Assembly: GCF_003265995.1 (NCBI RefSeq)
Contig: NZ_MVJN01000006.1
Span: 62,001 to 126,000 of the forward strand
Reading direction: 5' to 3'
Length of the DNA stretch: 64,000 nucleotides
DNA from: Legionella quinlivanii
GTDB lineage: Bacteria > Pseudomonadota > Gammaproteobacteria > Legionellales > Legionellaceae
A model generated the notes under the pieces. It worked only from the letters and a program-made list of their open reading frames with translations, made no database searches and had not been told where the DNA came from. A program made the translations under genes and the position numbers. Positions within the stretch are counted from its first letter, which is position 1. Every line of letters starts with the position of its first letter. Below are positions 27,587-36,606 of the stretch, piece after piece.

Positions 27587-28747
27587 ATGGAAAGTACTAA
27601 AAATAAGATATGGTTCCTGCAGATGGCGCGCGTTGTCGCGTGTTTGTTAGTAGTTTATACCCATTGGTATGGACTACTGGTAAATCCCAATGCAATAGTT
27701 CGATTTCTGTTTCCCAATAGCCAGCCCCATTTTCCAGCAGCTTCAATTCCTGAATATTTGGGAATATTCACTGCAGCCTTAGGACTAAACTCTTTTTCCA
27801 GTGTTCATTTTGGCCTGGGTCTTTTTTTTATTCTAAGCGGCTATGTCATTCCGCTTTCGCTAAAAAAAACCAATCCTCTTTCCTATTTGGTTCGGAGACT
27901 ATTTCGCATTTATCCTACTGCAATTGTCTGTATGATTATGGCTGCTGTGGCAATGTTATTAGCTGGCTACTGCATCGGCACACCACCCTTTAATTTTTTA
28001 AAATATAAAGTTGTAATCAGTAATTTTCTTTTAATGAGAGACTTCATCAATGTCCAGTTTATTGAGTATTCAACCTGGACGCTGGAAATTGAAATGCACT
28101 TTTATTTAATATTCTTTTTGTTTTTCTATTATAAGAAAGAAAAAAATCCTTTGAGTTTTATTATCCTGGCAGCGGTGTTGGTTATTATCTATAAACTGAC
28201 CTGCTCATTTCCGCTCACCCGAGTCTGGGTATTACGTGTACAACAAATTGTATCAATCAATTCAGCCTACCTAAGCTTTATGTTTATCGGGACAACAATA
28301 TATTACACCCTCAGCAAACAATGGACTTATGTCACCGGCATTTTGACCGCGACTATATTATTAATTTTAAATTATATTGCTCTTCATACAGGTCTTCAGT
28401 TTGAGGCTAGTGGCAGCAAAATCTTCATAAACCATCTCTATGTTATACCCTTCTTCCTGATTTTATATGCCAGCAATTCCCGTTTACCTTTTAGTAAAAC
28501 TTTAAATGGCATCGCTAATTTTTCCTATCCTCTTTATCTTACACATGGATTTACCGGTTACAGTTTATATTTAATCTGCCTGATGTTTACTCAAAGCATA
28601 TTGTTTTCAGCGATCTTTGCATTCAGCATGGTGTTATTATTAGCGACTCTGATTCATAGAAAGGTCGAAAATAGAGGAATTGAATATTCTAAAGAACTGG
28701 TGCAGAAAATAGAGGGTCGCGGAGATAAAAAGGTTGTTTTTGCATAA
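27587..28747 (+). CDS. Acyltransferase 3 family membrane protein (OafA/NodX-like)
   Basis: 386 residues with about ten membrane helices. The family opening KIWFLQMARVVACLLVVYTHW carries the conserved Arg and His, followed by FGLGLFFILSGYVIPLSL and RRLFRIYPT. These proteins O-acylate surface glycans such as LPS O-antigen or exopolysaccharide with acetyl or similar groups. There is no SGNH extracellular domain. The start codon has no clear Shine-Dalgarno and the palindromic element ends 22 bases upstream, so promoter or start may be supplied or altered by that element. It is a single gene ending at a strong hairpin. Confidence 0.88.
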   Translation: MESTKNKIWFLQMARVVACLLVVYTHWYGLLVNPNAIVRFLFPNSQPHFPAASIPEYLGIFTAALGLNSFSSVHFGLGLFFILSGYVIPLSLKKTNPLSYLVRRLFRIYPTAIVCMIMAAVAMLLAGYCIGTPPFNFLKYKVVISNFLLMRDFINVQFIEYSTWTLEIEMHFYLIFFLFFYYKKEKNPLSFIILAAVLVIIYKLTCSFPLTRVWVLRVQQIVSINSAYLSFMFIGTTIYYTLSKQWTYVTGILTATILLILNYIALHTGLQFEASGSKIFINHLYVIPFFLILYASNSRLPFSKTLNGIANFSYPLYLTHGFTGYSLYLICLMFTQSILFSAIFAFSMVLLLATLIHRKVENRGIEYSKELVQKIEGRGDKKVVFA

Positions 28748-28755
28748 TCTATCCA

Positions 28756-28784
28756 TTTAAAGCGCATTATTAATGCGCTTTAAA
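28756..28784. terminator. Bidirectional 12-base-pair hairpin
   Basis: TTTAAAGCGCAT (28756-28767) and ATGCGCTTTAAA (28773-28784) form a perfect stem with a five-base loop between the convergent acyltransferase and RES genes. The outer A/T part of the stem supplies a T stretch on either strand. Confidence 0.8.
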
Positions 28785-28798
28785 TCTGGGAACTGATG

Positions 28799-29482
28799 TT
28801 ATGCAGATTCCATACACAGGACAGACTTCCTGATTTCCGAAATGCAGCGGCCATTCCAGATATAATCATAATGGCCAGCCTGTACCGGAATGCCAAGAGC
28901 CGGTGGTCGAAAAATCGCCACACATTTTCCCCCTGCTCTTCTGGCACTTGGATACAAAATGCCCCACTCATTCTTCAGTTTGATGCGTCGCCCAAACTCC
29001 TGGCTTTTAGCATAAGACTCCAGCGCGGGGCTACAAATCGGTGCGTAACGATCATCGCAAATGCTGACCAGTGCCCTGGTTACTTTTGCCTGATATTCAC
29101 GCATTTGGATAATACAGGCATTTTCGTTGGATGCTTTGAGAAAGATTTCCCGGTGAAATCTTGTTTCAGCAATAGCTGTTTCGACCGAGTCAGCTGCATA
29201 ATATACTCCGTATGAAGAGCCATCGCTAAACCGGGAAACGCCGAAATGAGTAAAAGCAGCCATTAACGGTGTAGACCCAGGACCATATACCCACTCATCT
29301 TTAGGCAGCAAGGAGAGCCGTCCGTATTCCTCCGCGAGACGATCATTAGTCAGTCCCTCAAGAAGAGCAATCTCCTCCAGCTCTTCTGCACTCTCTGCCC
29401 AGTCAAATAAACTAACGGGCGGATATCTTGAAGGAATTAGTCGATGCGTTTTAGCCTTGTAATCAATATACTCATAATCCAT
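28799..29482 (-). CDS. RES-domain toxin (NAD+-consuming) of a RES-Xre pair
   Basis: A 227-residue RES-family protein. Known members deplete NAD+ by phosphorolysis and stop growth. Visible conserved residues include the Arg in HRLIPSRYPP, SRFSDGSSYGVYYAADSVETAIAE with the Tyr and Glu of the active site, and a late Ser-containing EWGILYPSARRAGG. The start is the ATG at 29482, which overlaps the antitoxin stop by one base (TAATG) and has AGGA six bases upstream. The upstream Met at 29497 is less likely. Being downstream of its antitoxin fits the usual order, so the antitoxin is made first. Confidence 0.9.
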   Translation of the reverse strand: MDYEYIDYKAKTHRLIPSRYPPVSLFDWAESAEELEEIALLEGLTNDRLAEEYGRLSLLPKDEWVYGPGSTPLMAAFTHFGVSRFSDGSSYGVYYAADSVETAIAETRFHREIFLKASNENACIIQMREYQAKVTRALVSICDDRYAPICSPALESYAKSQEFGRRIKLKNEWGILYPSARRAGGKCVAIFRPPALGIPVQAGHYDYIWNGRCISEIRKSVLCMESA

Positions 29483-29910
29483 TAATATCCTCGCCAATAA
29501 TCAAGAAAGCGCCTTACGTCTGCAAGACGCAGCAAACTGCCGTCCAGCATAAATTCTCTTGGTGTCTTGCCATTAAATGGGGGTAAACTATTAGCCCGTT
29601 CGATCCATGACGTCGCCTGTTCGCTATCAATAAACAAGATTCTCAAATCTTTATAAATCCCCAGGAGTAATGAAATCCGCTCTTTTTCATCTTTGGACAA
29701 ACGTCCTTCCAACTTGTTTATCCCTTTATAATAAGTTGAAGCGGCCATATCACCCATTAAAATACGGGCCTCATCAGTATCAAAATGGAATCGCTCCATC
29801 AGATTCTTTAATGATTTCCAGGCTACGCCGTCAGAAATGATTGCGGCAGGATTAACAGAGACTTTCATGAAATTCTCCACTCGTTCCAGTCTTGCCCATA
29901 ATTTATTCAT
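29482..29910 (-). CDS. Xre/MbcA/ParS-type antitoxin (DUF2384)
   Basis: A 142-residue partner of the RES toxin. The C-terminal toxin-binding domain has the typical ending ARANSLPPFNGKTPREFMLD followed by ADVRRFLDYWRGY, and a central helical region could bind DNA (DEARILMGDMAASTYYKGIN). I start at the ATG at 29910 (MNKLWARLERVENF) rather than the Met four codons earlier. The gene begins 21 bases downstream of a perfect inverted repeat, its likely autoregulatory operator. The complex should repress its own promoter. Confidence 0.88.
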   Translation of the reverse strand: MNKLWARLERVENFMKVSVNPAAIISDGVAWKSLKNLMERFHFDTDEARILMGDMAASTYYKGINKLEGRLSKDEKERISLLLGIYKDLRILFIDSEQATSWIERANSLPPFNGKTPREFMLDGSLLRLADVRRFLDYWRGY

Positions 29911-29930
29911 ACACAAGACCACTTTTTATT

Positions 29931-29952
29931 ATTTTAGAATAAATTCTAAAAT
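29931..29952. promoter_or_regulatory. Inverted-repeat operator for the RES-Xre operon
   Basis: ATTTTAGAAT (29931-29940), two bases, then ATTCTAAAAT (29943-29952): a perfect ten-base inverted repeat 21 bases before the antitoxin ATG, in otherwise AT-rich DNA. Toxin-antitoxin operons are commonly repressed by the antitoxin at such sites. The -10 box probably lies within or beside it. Confidence 0.7.
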
Positions 29953-30029
29953 TAGACAAGCAATCCCCTTGCATCCCTATCAATATTTTGTAACTCTGTT
30001 TAAACCAATTTTAATAGAAGAATCCATAT

Positions 30030-32051
30030 ATGCGCTTGATATTTAGCATCTTATTAAGTGTTGCCCTTCTCCCCCCTGCTTATGCAACAGCTCTTTCACA
30101 AGAGCAGCCTGACCCTTTAAATCTTAAATGGCTGGATAAGTCGATATCCCCAGCCGATAATTTCTTTGCCTACGCTAATGGGACCTGGCAAAAACAAAAT
30201 CCTATCCCGCCAGAATATGCAGTCTGGGGCAGTTTTTATATTCTTCAGGAAAGTGTTCAGGATAGAATTCATCAAATGCTGACCGCATTATCGGATAATA
30301 AAAACCTTCCCGAAGGCAGTATTGAGCAAAAGATTGGTGATTTTTATTTTAGTGGAATGGATGAGGCTACGATCAATCAACTGGGCATATCCCCCCTTCA
30401 GGATATGTTTGACTCAATTAATTCAATAAAAAATAGTAAGGATTTGCAGCAGGTTATTAGTAAGCTTCAATTGAATGGGGTAAGTGCCTTATTCAATTTC
30501 GGCAGCATGCAGGATTTTAAGAATAGTAATGAAATGATAGGCGCTGCGATGCAGGGAGGACTGGGATTACCTGATCGCGATTACTATACCAAAGCAGATA
30601 AAAAGTTTCAGGACATCCGCTCTGCCTATGTCCGGCATATCGCCAAAATGCTTGAGCTGGCTGGCGATGACGCTGGAACTTCTCTGAAGGAAGCAAATGA
30701 GATTATGCAGCTTGAAACCGCTTTAGCTAATGCTTCAATGACTCAAATTGAGCAGCGAAATCCCCGTGCCATTTATCACATGATGGCTGTAGATGAACTG
30801 GACAAAATAACCCCTCAGTTTTCATGGCCTGCTTATTTTAATCAGATCGGTCTTGAGAAAATCGAGCATATTAATTTGGGGATGCCCAACTTTTTTAAGA
30901 AAATGAATGAGTTGCTCGCCACCGTTTCATTAAACACCTGGAAAAGCTATCTGCGATGGCATGTTCTTGATGCCTACGCACCTTATCTGTCAAAACCTTT
31001 TGTCGATCAAAACTTTCGCATGAGCTCCCTTTTAACCGGTACAGAAAAACTCCTGCCTCGCTGGAAACGGGTAGTGAATACCGAAAGCCAGGCATTAGGT
31101 TTTGCTATCGGTAAAATGTATGTTGAAAAATATTTCCCGCCTGCGTCGAAAGCTCAGGTAATGGAGATCCTTAATAATATTAAGCAGGCTTTACGGGATG
31201 AGTTGAAAACACTTCAATGGATGTCGCCTGCAACGCGAGAAGCCGCGCTGAAGAAGCTTGAGTTGATGAAAGAGCGTGTGGGTTATCCTGAGAAGTGGTG
31301 GGATTATTCAAGTCTCAAAATCGACAGAGGCCCTTATGTATTGAATGTCGTCAGAGCCAGCGAGTTTCTGGTCAAAAGGGATTTGAACAAGATTGGAAAA
31401 CCCATTGATAAAACCGAATGGAGCATGACCCCGCAAACGGTAAATGCCTATTATGATCCTTCTATGAATAACATTAATCTGCCCGCAGGCATTTTACAGC
31501 CGCCCTTTTTCGACCCCAATGCGCCAACCGCGGTCAATTATGGAGCGATTGGTTTTGTCATCGGACATGAAATAACTCACGGTTTTGACGACCAGGGTGC
31601 TCAATTTGACGGCTATGGGAATCTGAAGAACTGGTGGAGTGCTGAGGATTTGAAAAAATTTAATGCAGCCACTCAATGCATAATGGAGCAGTTTTCACAA
31701 TATAAAGTGGATGATCTGTCAGTCCAGGGTAAACTGGTAATGGGTGAAGCCACTGCGGATCTGGGAGGGTTGACTCTCGCCTATAAAGCCTTTAAACATT
31801 CGAAAGAGTACGCATCAGCTAAAACCATTGATGGGTTTACCCCCGATCAGCAATTTTTCCTGGGCACCGCTCATGTCTGGGCTTCCAATATCCGTATGGC
31901 ACAGATGCGCACCCTGATTATGACTGATCCGCATCCGCCAATGATTTACCGCGTCAACGGCACTTTAGCTAACATGCCTCAATTCCAAGCCGCTTTTGGT
32001 ATTAGCGGACAAAGTCCAATGGTGAATCAGAAACGTTGTGTGATTTGGTAG
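30030..32051 (+). CDS. M13-family zinc metallopeptidase (neprilysin/PepO type)
   Basis: 673 residues with a signal peptide (MRLIFSILLSVALLPPAYA), so periplasmic or secreted. The N-terminal domain begins with NFFAYANGTW. The catalytic domain has NAYYDPSMNNINLPAGILQPP, the zinc site HEITH at 513-517, the third ligand in GEATADLGG (Glu573, Asp577), and the family's C-terminal Cys-X-X-Trp (CVIW). It cleaves short peptides on the amino side of hydrophobic residues in characterised relatives. It is divergent from the toxin-antitoxin operon. Possible roles are peptide nutrition or attack on host peptides (inference). Confidence 0.94.
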   Translation: MRLIFSILLSVALLPPAYATALSQEQPDPLNLKWLDKSISPADNFFAYANGTWQKQNPIPPEYAVWGSFYILQESVQDRIHQMLTALSDNKNLPEGSIEQKIGDFYFSGMDEATINQLGISPLQDMFDSINSIKNSKDLQQVISKLQLNGVSALFNFGSMQDFKNSNEMIGAAMQGGLGLPDRDYYTKADKKFQDIRSAYVRHIAKMLELAGDDAGTSLKEANEIMQLETALANASMTQIEQRNPRAIYHMMAVDELDKITPQFSWPAYFNQIGLEKIEHINLGMPNFFKKMNELLATVSLNTWKSYLRWHVLDAYAPYLSKPFVDQNFRMSSLLTGTEKLLPRWKRVVNTESQALGFAIGKMYVEKYFPPASKAQVMEILNNIKQALRDELKTLQWMSPATREAALKKLELMKERVGYPEKWWDYSSLKIDRGPYVLNVVRASEFLVKRDLNKIGKPIDKTEWSMTPQTVNAYYDPSMNNINLPAGILQPPFFDPNAPTAVNYGAIGFVIGHEITHGFDDQGAQFDGYGNLKNWWSAEDLKKFNAATQCIMEQFSQYKVDDLSVQGKLVMGEATADLGGLTLAYKAFKHSKEYASAKTIDGFTPDQQFFLGTAHVWASNIRMAQMRTLIMTDPHPPMIYRVNGTLANMPQFQAAFGISGQSPMVNQKRCVIW

Positions 32052-32113
32052 GAATGTAAAATTGGCAAGTATTTGAGCAATGCTTGCCCCGCTACGTACT
32101 GTGCATTATTCAC

Positions 32114-32132
32114 TTTGATCATCAAGATCAAA
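32114..32132. terminator. Small hairpin between M13 peptidase and CAP genes
   Basis: TTTGATC (32114-32120) and GATCAAA (32126-32132) form a seven-base stem with a five-base loop between two convergent genes. An additional GGCAAG/CTTGCC hairpin lies at about 32062-32088. Confidence 0.5.
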
Positions 32133-32173
32133 AAGACTGCATAGCCTCGTTTAAATGCCTCAAAACACTTAAA

Positions 32174-32656
32174 TCAACCACGGTAAGACGGATCGTCGCT
32201 GCGGATAAACATTTGCGTATAATATATCCAGCCCCCTTCAATTCTTGCAATACCAATACCGGTCAGATTGTAATTCCCAAGAATATTGGCCCGATGACCT
32301 GGGCTTTCTGTCCATCGTCTGGCAACTTCTCTCGCCGGAATTTTCATATAGGCAATATTCTCAGCGCCTCCCCGACACAGCTTGATTTTTTTGTACACTA
32401 CATCAATCCGCTTATTAAATCCCTGATGTCCGAATGACATTTGCTTTCTTGCCATTTCCAAACTATGACGCTGGGCTTCAAGCGAAATGATCGGCACTAA
32501 CTTTAAAGGAGGTCGATGGTGTTGCGCTCGATAACTGTTAATGTATTCAAGAATAGTTTGCTGAATTGCAGCATCACTTTGAGCCGTTTTTGATGTCGAA
32601 GCGATTACTGAATAAGAGAACAATAAACCGAGAACCCCCGCTAGTATTTTTTTCAT
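32174..32656 (-). CDS. Secreted CAP (SCP-like) domain protein
   Basis: 160 residues with a signal peptide (MKKILAGVLGLLFSYSVIAS). The CAP fold is shown by ILEYINSYRAQHHRPPL, LEAQRHSLEMARKQMSFGHQ with the conserved His, AENIAY, and RRWTESPGHRANILG with the second His, then TGIGIARI and YYTQMF. CAP proteins act outside the cytoplasm and in several cases bind lipids or ligands. The function of bacterial ones is largely unknown. It is a single gene following mutH in the same direction. Confidence 0.9.
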   Translation of the reverse strand: MKKILAGVLGLLFSYSVIASTSKTAQSDAAIQQTILEYINSYRAQHHRPPLKLVPIISLEAQRHSLEMARKQMSFGHQGFNKRIDVVYKKIKLCRGGAENIAYMKIPAREVARRWTESPGHRANILGNYNLTGIGIARIEGGWIYYTQMFIRSDDPSYRG

Positions 32657-32723
32657 ATTAACTCGCTACAGATGGATAAAAAATTGTCACGAGCGGAACT
32701 ATCAACCAAAATGAAGAGTTTGT

Positions 32724-33398
32724 CTACAAAGATTTTAGCAATTGCCGAGTAAAACTTGCCCTTAAGTAGAAGCCGCGGGGCAAGGTTCGGATTTTTTTGC
32801 CTTCAGCATCAAATCCATCGCATAAGGAACGTGCATTAGCAGCCTTGGGTCTAACCTGAAGATATTCACCCATGGAGGCATCAATTTCTTCAAGGCGCCC
32901 CATTCCAATCATTGTAGAATGCTCATGCCAATCGTCTGAGAGGATGCGCTCTTGCTCTTCATTAGGAGACCATAGGAACCCGCTGCCTATTCGTCTTTGC
33001 TCAAATGGAATCATAGTATCACCCTCAACCGGCACCCATAAAACCCTTTGAAGCTTCTGAAAACATTGGGATTCTTTCCATGTTTCACGGTGAATGCTGG
33101 TTAAGGATATACTGGTCACAAAAGTGGATTCAGCAGGCTTTCCCAGTGCATTCAGAGGAATAGTCTTTAATTCAATACCAAGATTCTCAAAATCAGGAAC
33201 CGCTTTAGTGCCAGCCGTTGTCCCCAAAGCCAGTTCAATAGCTAGACCGGTCCAGCCTTTTCTCTGGCTTTTTGTTTGCGGGATTGTGCACCCTGTTAAA
33301 CAGGCAAGCTGGCTAAAACTCAAACCAGCAATACTACTACAGCGAGTCAGTAACTCGCTCTCGCTGCTTAACGCGTTTTTGCATAACGAAAGGCTCAT
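32724..33398 (-). CDS. mutH: DNA mismatch repair endonuclease MutH
   Basis: A 224-residue endonuclease that nicks the unmethylated strand at hemimethylated GATC in methyl-directed mismatch repair. The catalytic D-x6-E-x-K motif is DFENLGIELK, preceded by KGWTGLAIELALG, and WVPVEGD and RIGSGFLWSPNEEQ also fit MutH. MutH is restricted to lineages using Dam, so a Dam methylase should exist elsewhere. Its ATG lies 62 bases inside the 3' end of the upstream channel gene in another frame. No later Met is available before the conserved region, so the overlap seems real. A Shine-Dalgarno is weak. Confidence 0.9.
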   Translation of the reverse strand: MSLSLCKNALSSESELLTRCSSIAGLSFSQLACLTGCTIPQTKSQRKGWTGLAIELALGTTAGTKAVPDFENLGIELKTIPLNALGKPAESTFVTSISLTSIHRETWKESQCFQKLQRVLWVPVEGDTMIPFEQRRIGSGFLWSPNEEQERILSDDWHEHSTMIGMGRLEEIDASMGEYLQVRPKAANARSLCDGFDAEGKKIRTLPRGFYLRASFTRQLLKSL

Positions 33399-36264
33399 AA
33401 TCGGTTGCTTTTTCTTTTAGTTCGACTGTAATCGGTGGTATGGGTGGTTTAATTCCTGCTTCCTTGAATTTCGCCATAATGGCAAAAAGGACTTTGGATC
33501 GTATTTCAACCCGCGTGTTGAACTCAACGTTTATAAAATAACGCACTTCAAATTCAATCAAAGCTTCATCAATTTGCTTCAGAAACACCTGACAAGGTGG
33601 ATCTGGAACAATTTCCGGAATTGTCGCCAGTACTTCCATAATAAGCGCTTGAACCAGACATGGATCATCGGCGCGACTTACTTTCACAGGCACTACCGTT
33701 CGGATAATACTATCCTGATGGGTCCAATTGGTGAACGGCTTATTAAAGGTTTCAGCATTAGGTATTAATACTTCCATATTATCCCAGGAAGATACACGCA
33801 TCGAACGAATACCGATATGAGCCACCTTCCCTTCATAGCCGCCCAGAGTAATCAAATCTCCTTCCCTGACCGGCCTCTCAATTAACAGCATCAGGCCGCC
33901 TACGATATTACTGGCGAAATCCCTGAGGCCGAAACCCATTCCGACAGCCAGCCCCCCGATCACCATTGACATGCCGCTAAAATCCAGACCCAACACTCTT
34001 AGTGAGATAAAACCGCCTACCAGAATAACCGCGTATTGAGTAAAAACGGAAAGACTGTTTCTAATCCCCGCGTCACGGGCATCTCGATAGAGCCAGCGGT
34101 AGCAAAATTCCCGGGTCCATTTTGAAATCCAGGCACAAATTGAAAACAAAAGAAGAAACTCAAGCACACTGATAGCAGTGATTCGTATACCGGACAGATT
34201 AACGATGGGATACTCGCCCCATTGATAAAACTTACTGATAATTAGTGAATCCGAATGCCAGTCAAACAGTTGAAATAACACATACAAAGAAGTCATTAAC
34301 AACATAATTCTTAATATTCTGTCAATTGGCTTAAGGATGACCTCAATCCACAGCCAACCATTTCTTAAACTGGAGATCATCCATTCCGACAACAACTCCA
34401 GCGCATCAAACATCAGCCCTCGGAGAAGTACATACCCGGTGATGATCATCAGGATCTGCACCTGGTAGATACTCATTGTCCAGGCCAGATTGATATAACC
34501 AATAAGGCCCAGGGAAGCAGTGGTAAAGACGGTAAATGGTATTAATACCTCAAGCAATACAATGGCATGTCTCAGATATCTCTTCTTCGACTTTAATAAA
34601 GGATGGAGTAAATGCGAAATAAAATCCTTGCTCTTCCAGATAACGAGGGATACTGCTAACAAAAATAGCATGAACAGGCGGTTGAATATATCCTGAATCA
34701 AGATTGCCAGTGGCAGTTGATGACTAAATACCATCAGAGCAGTAGTCCATCCTCCAGCCATGAGCAGCCATTTGAAGCGATAGTACAAGCGCACGTCTTT
34801 GCCTGAAGAATCACTGATCCGCTCCAGAAGTGATCGTCTGGCGATTAAAATAAGAGTCCGGAAAGTCAGCCAGACCAGTAACAGATTGAACAGCATCTGG
34901 TAGTTGGAAAATGGAACATAATTGCCATAAAGAAGCACAAACAGAATGGCAGACGCCGTCAGATGCGGTAAGTTTTTCTCAAACAGGTTAAGAACTCCGT
35001 CATAGAGATGACCTGACAAACGAGAGCGCTCTTTATCATTGTTTCGTTTCAATACCCTGCCCAGTGCCAGAGCGCTGACGAGAATAACACATACCCCCAT
35101 CCACAACAGTGCGGCAGGAAAAGTATCCTGCCATAGATAGTTATCCCTGGCCTTAAATGCAAGCGACTTGCAATAGTTGTAAAATTGGGTAGGAATATGC
35201 GCCAGTTGTTTAAAAATCTCAGGCCAGCTGTCAATACGGTACTCAGACAAACTTTGCCTGACCGCCAATTGCTTTTTAAGTTCCTGCTGATGATTTTCGA
35301 GATCCTCCTGAAGCGTTTCCTCCTGAATAGAGATACCGGCAATTCTTGCATTAACTACTCGCAGTAATGAATTAAACTGCTGCTTTAAGTTGGAATCATT
35401 AAGATGAGGAAGTTCATTTTTTAACATGACCACCATTTTCTTAAGCGACTGCTCCATTTCAGATAACTGACTGATCATATTTTTATATATTTCAGTCACT
35501 GTTTGCAGGGTGCGAATATCAGGGCTTTTCAGCAGCAGGAAATCAGCTCTTGCCAATTTCCCCTGCAGATTTAATTCCGCAATTTTGTGCTGAGTCAGGT
35601 TAATGACCTGATTATTCAGAAGCAATCGCGCTTCAAGGCCATAGGTTGCTTTGAAATTACTGCTGCTTTTAATATCTTGCTGTAATTTTAAACTGTTTTG
35701 AAAAAGCTTTTGCAAAGAATCATTCAGCTTATCTTCCTGAGCATGGAGATTGGTAAGCTGGTCATTCATCTGTTCTTTTGATTTCCATAGCTCCAACTGG
35801 TCTTTCTGAACCTGCAAAATCTCCTGATAACGTCTGGCGAGTTTTAAATTTTCATTAATCAGATCAATAGTTTTTTTATTGATATCATTTAATGTATTGA
35901 TTTTTTCAATCTTTTCCTGAGAACTGATTTGCGGAAGCTGGCTTGATGGGAATTGCTGTAATTGTTTCAAGCGTTGGCTAAAATCAGCCTGAAGCTTTTT
36001 CTGGTTTATCAGAAAACTTTCAAGACTGGTAATTTTGGCTTTATTTAATGCGATGGTTGCATTATTTTCCTGCAGTCTTTTTTGATATTCATCCTGGTTA
36101 CCTGGCGGCGGCAGTGTTTTTACTTCGCCAATAGCAAGGGTTAAGCTATTTTTTTCCTGAGTTAGATACTCAATGAGCTGACTGCTGCCGTTGCTATTCG
36201 CAAAACTTAAGGCAGAACAAGCTAGCAAAATACCAGTAATAAACAAGATTAGAGTTTTTTTCAC
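33337..36264 (-). CDS. Large MscS-family mechanosensitive channel (MscK/KefA-like)
   Basis: About 975 residues. A signal peptide (KKTLILFITGILLACSALSFA) is followed by a long periplasmic coiled-coil region (residues about 30-360, many Gln/Leu), around ten membrane helices, and the MscS core with the pore helix GLAVGMGFGLRDFASNIVGG, then the beta domain VREGDLITLGGYEGKVAHIG. It should open under membrane tension to release solutes in hypo-osmotic shock. I prefer GTG 36264 because it puts the signal peptide at the N-terminus and has AAGAAG upstream; TTG 36309 is in frame. The 3' end overlaps mutH. Confidence 0.9.
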   Translation of the reverse strand: MKKTLILFITGILLACSALSFANSNGSSQLIEYLTQEKNSLTLAIGEVKTLPPPGNQDEYQKRLQENNATIALNKAKITSLESFLINQKKLQADFSQRLKQLQQFPSSQLPQISSQEKIEKINTLNDINKKTIDLINENLKLARRYQEILQVQKDQLELWKSKEQMNDQLTNLHAQEDKLNDSLQKLFQNSLKLQQDIKSSSNFKATYGLEARLLLNNQVINLTQHKIAELNLQGKLARADFLLLKSPDIRTLQTVTEIYKNMISQLSEMEQSLKKMVVMLKNELPHLNDSNLKQQFNSLLRVVNARIAGISIQEETLQEDLENHQQELKKQLAVRQSLSEYRIDSWPEIFKQLAHIPTQFYNYCKSLAFKARDNYLWQDTFPAALLWMGVCVILVSALALGRVLKRNNDKERSRLSGHLYDGVLNLFEKNLPHLTASAILFVLLYGNYVPFSNYQMLFNLLLVWLTFRTLILIARRSLLERISDSSGKDVRLYYRFKWLLMAGGWTTALMVFSHQLPLAILIQDIFNRLFMLFLLAVSLVIWKSKDFISHLLHPLLKSKKRYLRHAIVLLEVLIPFTVFTTASLGLIGYINLAWTMSIYQVQILMIITGYVLLRGLMFDALELLSEWMISSLRNGWLWIEVILKPIDRILRIMLLMTSLYVLFQLFDWHSDSLIISKFYQWGEYPIVNLSGIRITAISVLEFLLLFSICAWISKWTREFCYRWLYRDARDAGIRNSLSVFTQYAVILVGGFISLRVLGLDFSGMSMVIGGLAVGMGFGLRDFASNIVGGLMLLIERPVREGDLITLGGYEGKVAHIGIRSMRVSSWDNMEVLIPNAETFNKPFTNWTHQDSIIRTVVPVKVSRADDPCLVQALIMEVLATIPEIVPDPPCQVFLKQIDEALIEFEVRYFINVEFNTRVEIRSKVLFAIMAKFKEAGIKPPIPPITVELKEKATDYEPFVMQKRVKQRERVTDSL

Positions 36265-36409
36265 TTTCTTCTTATCAATAAAGTCAATTTTCTCACTGCA
36301 AATTGACAAGTTAATTCAAAATTGTATCACATTGCTCTTATTGTTGCCAATTAAGTTTGATTTCGCGACCTGCTAAAGCTCGGATAACTGCTTTTAATCT
36401 CTCTTCCCT

Positions 36410-36600
36410 TAAAATCCTCTCTCCCCTCAGGGGAGAGAGTTAGAAGGAGGGGTTAAAATCAACCCTCACCCTAGCCCTCTCCCAAACTTGGGAGAGGGGA
36501 TTTTCTCTTAGGTTTACGCCCACGCCGGCGCAGGAAATAAGAAAAAATACATTAACTTAATGGCAATGGGAGTTAGGAAGAGGGGCTAAAATCAGCTCTC
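36410..36600. repeat. Repeat cluster with two strong hairpins
   Basis: CTCTCTCCCC (36417-36426) pairs exactly with GGGGAGAGAG (36430-36439). CCCTCTCCCAA (36475-36485) pairs exactly with TTGGGAGAGGG (36488-36498). The stretch between them is the inverse of 18366-18427. At 36550 ATTAACTTAATGGCAATG is the inverse of the terminal CACTGCCATTAAGTTAAG of the 18221 element. No gene is seen in 36310-36606; the hairpins may also terminate aspS transcription. Confidence 0.75.
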
Positions 36601-36606
36601 ACTTTT

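Noticed and set aside
27426-27650. 74-codon open frame upstream of the acyltransferase
   Set aside because: It reads through the palindromic repeat, has no Shine-Dalgarno and overlaps the acyltransferase start in another frame.
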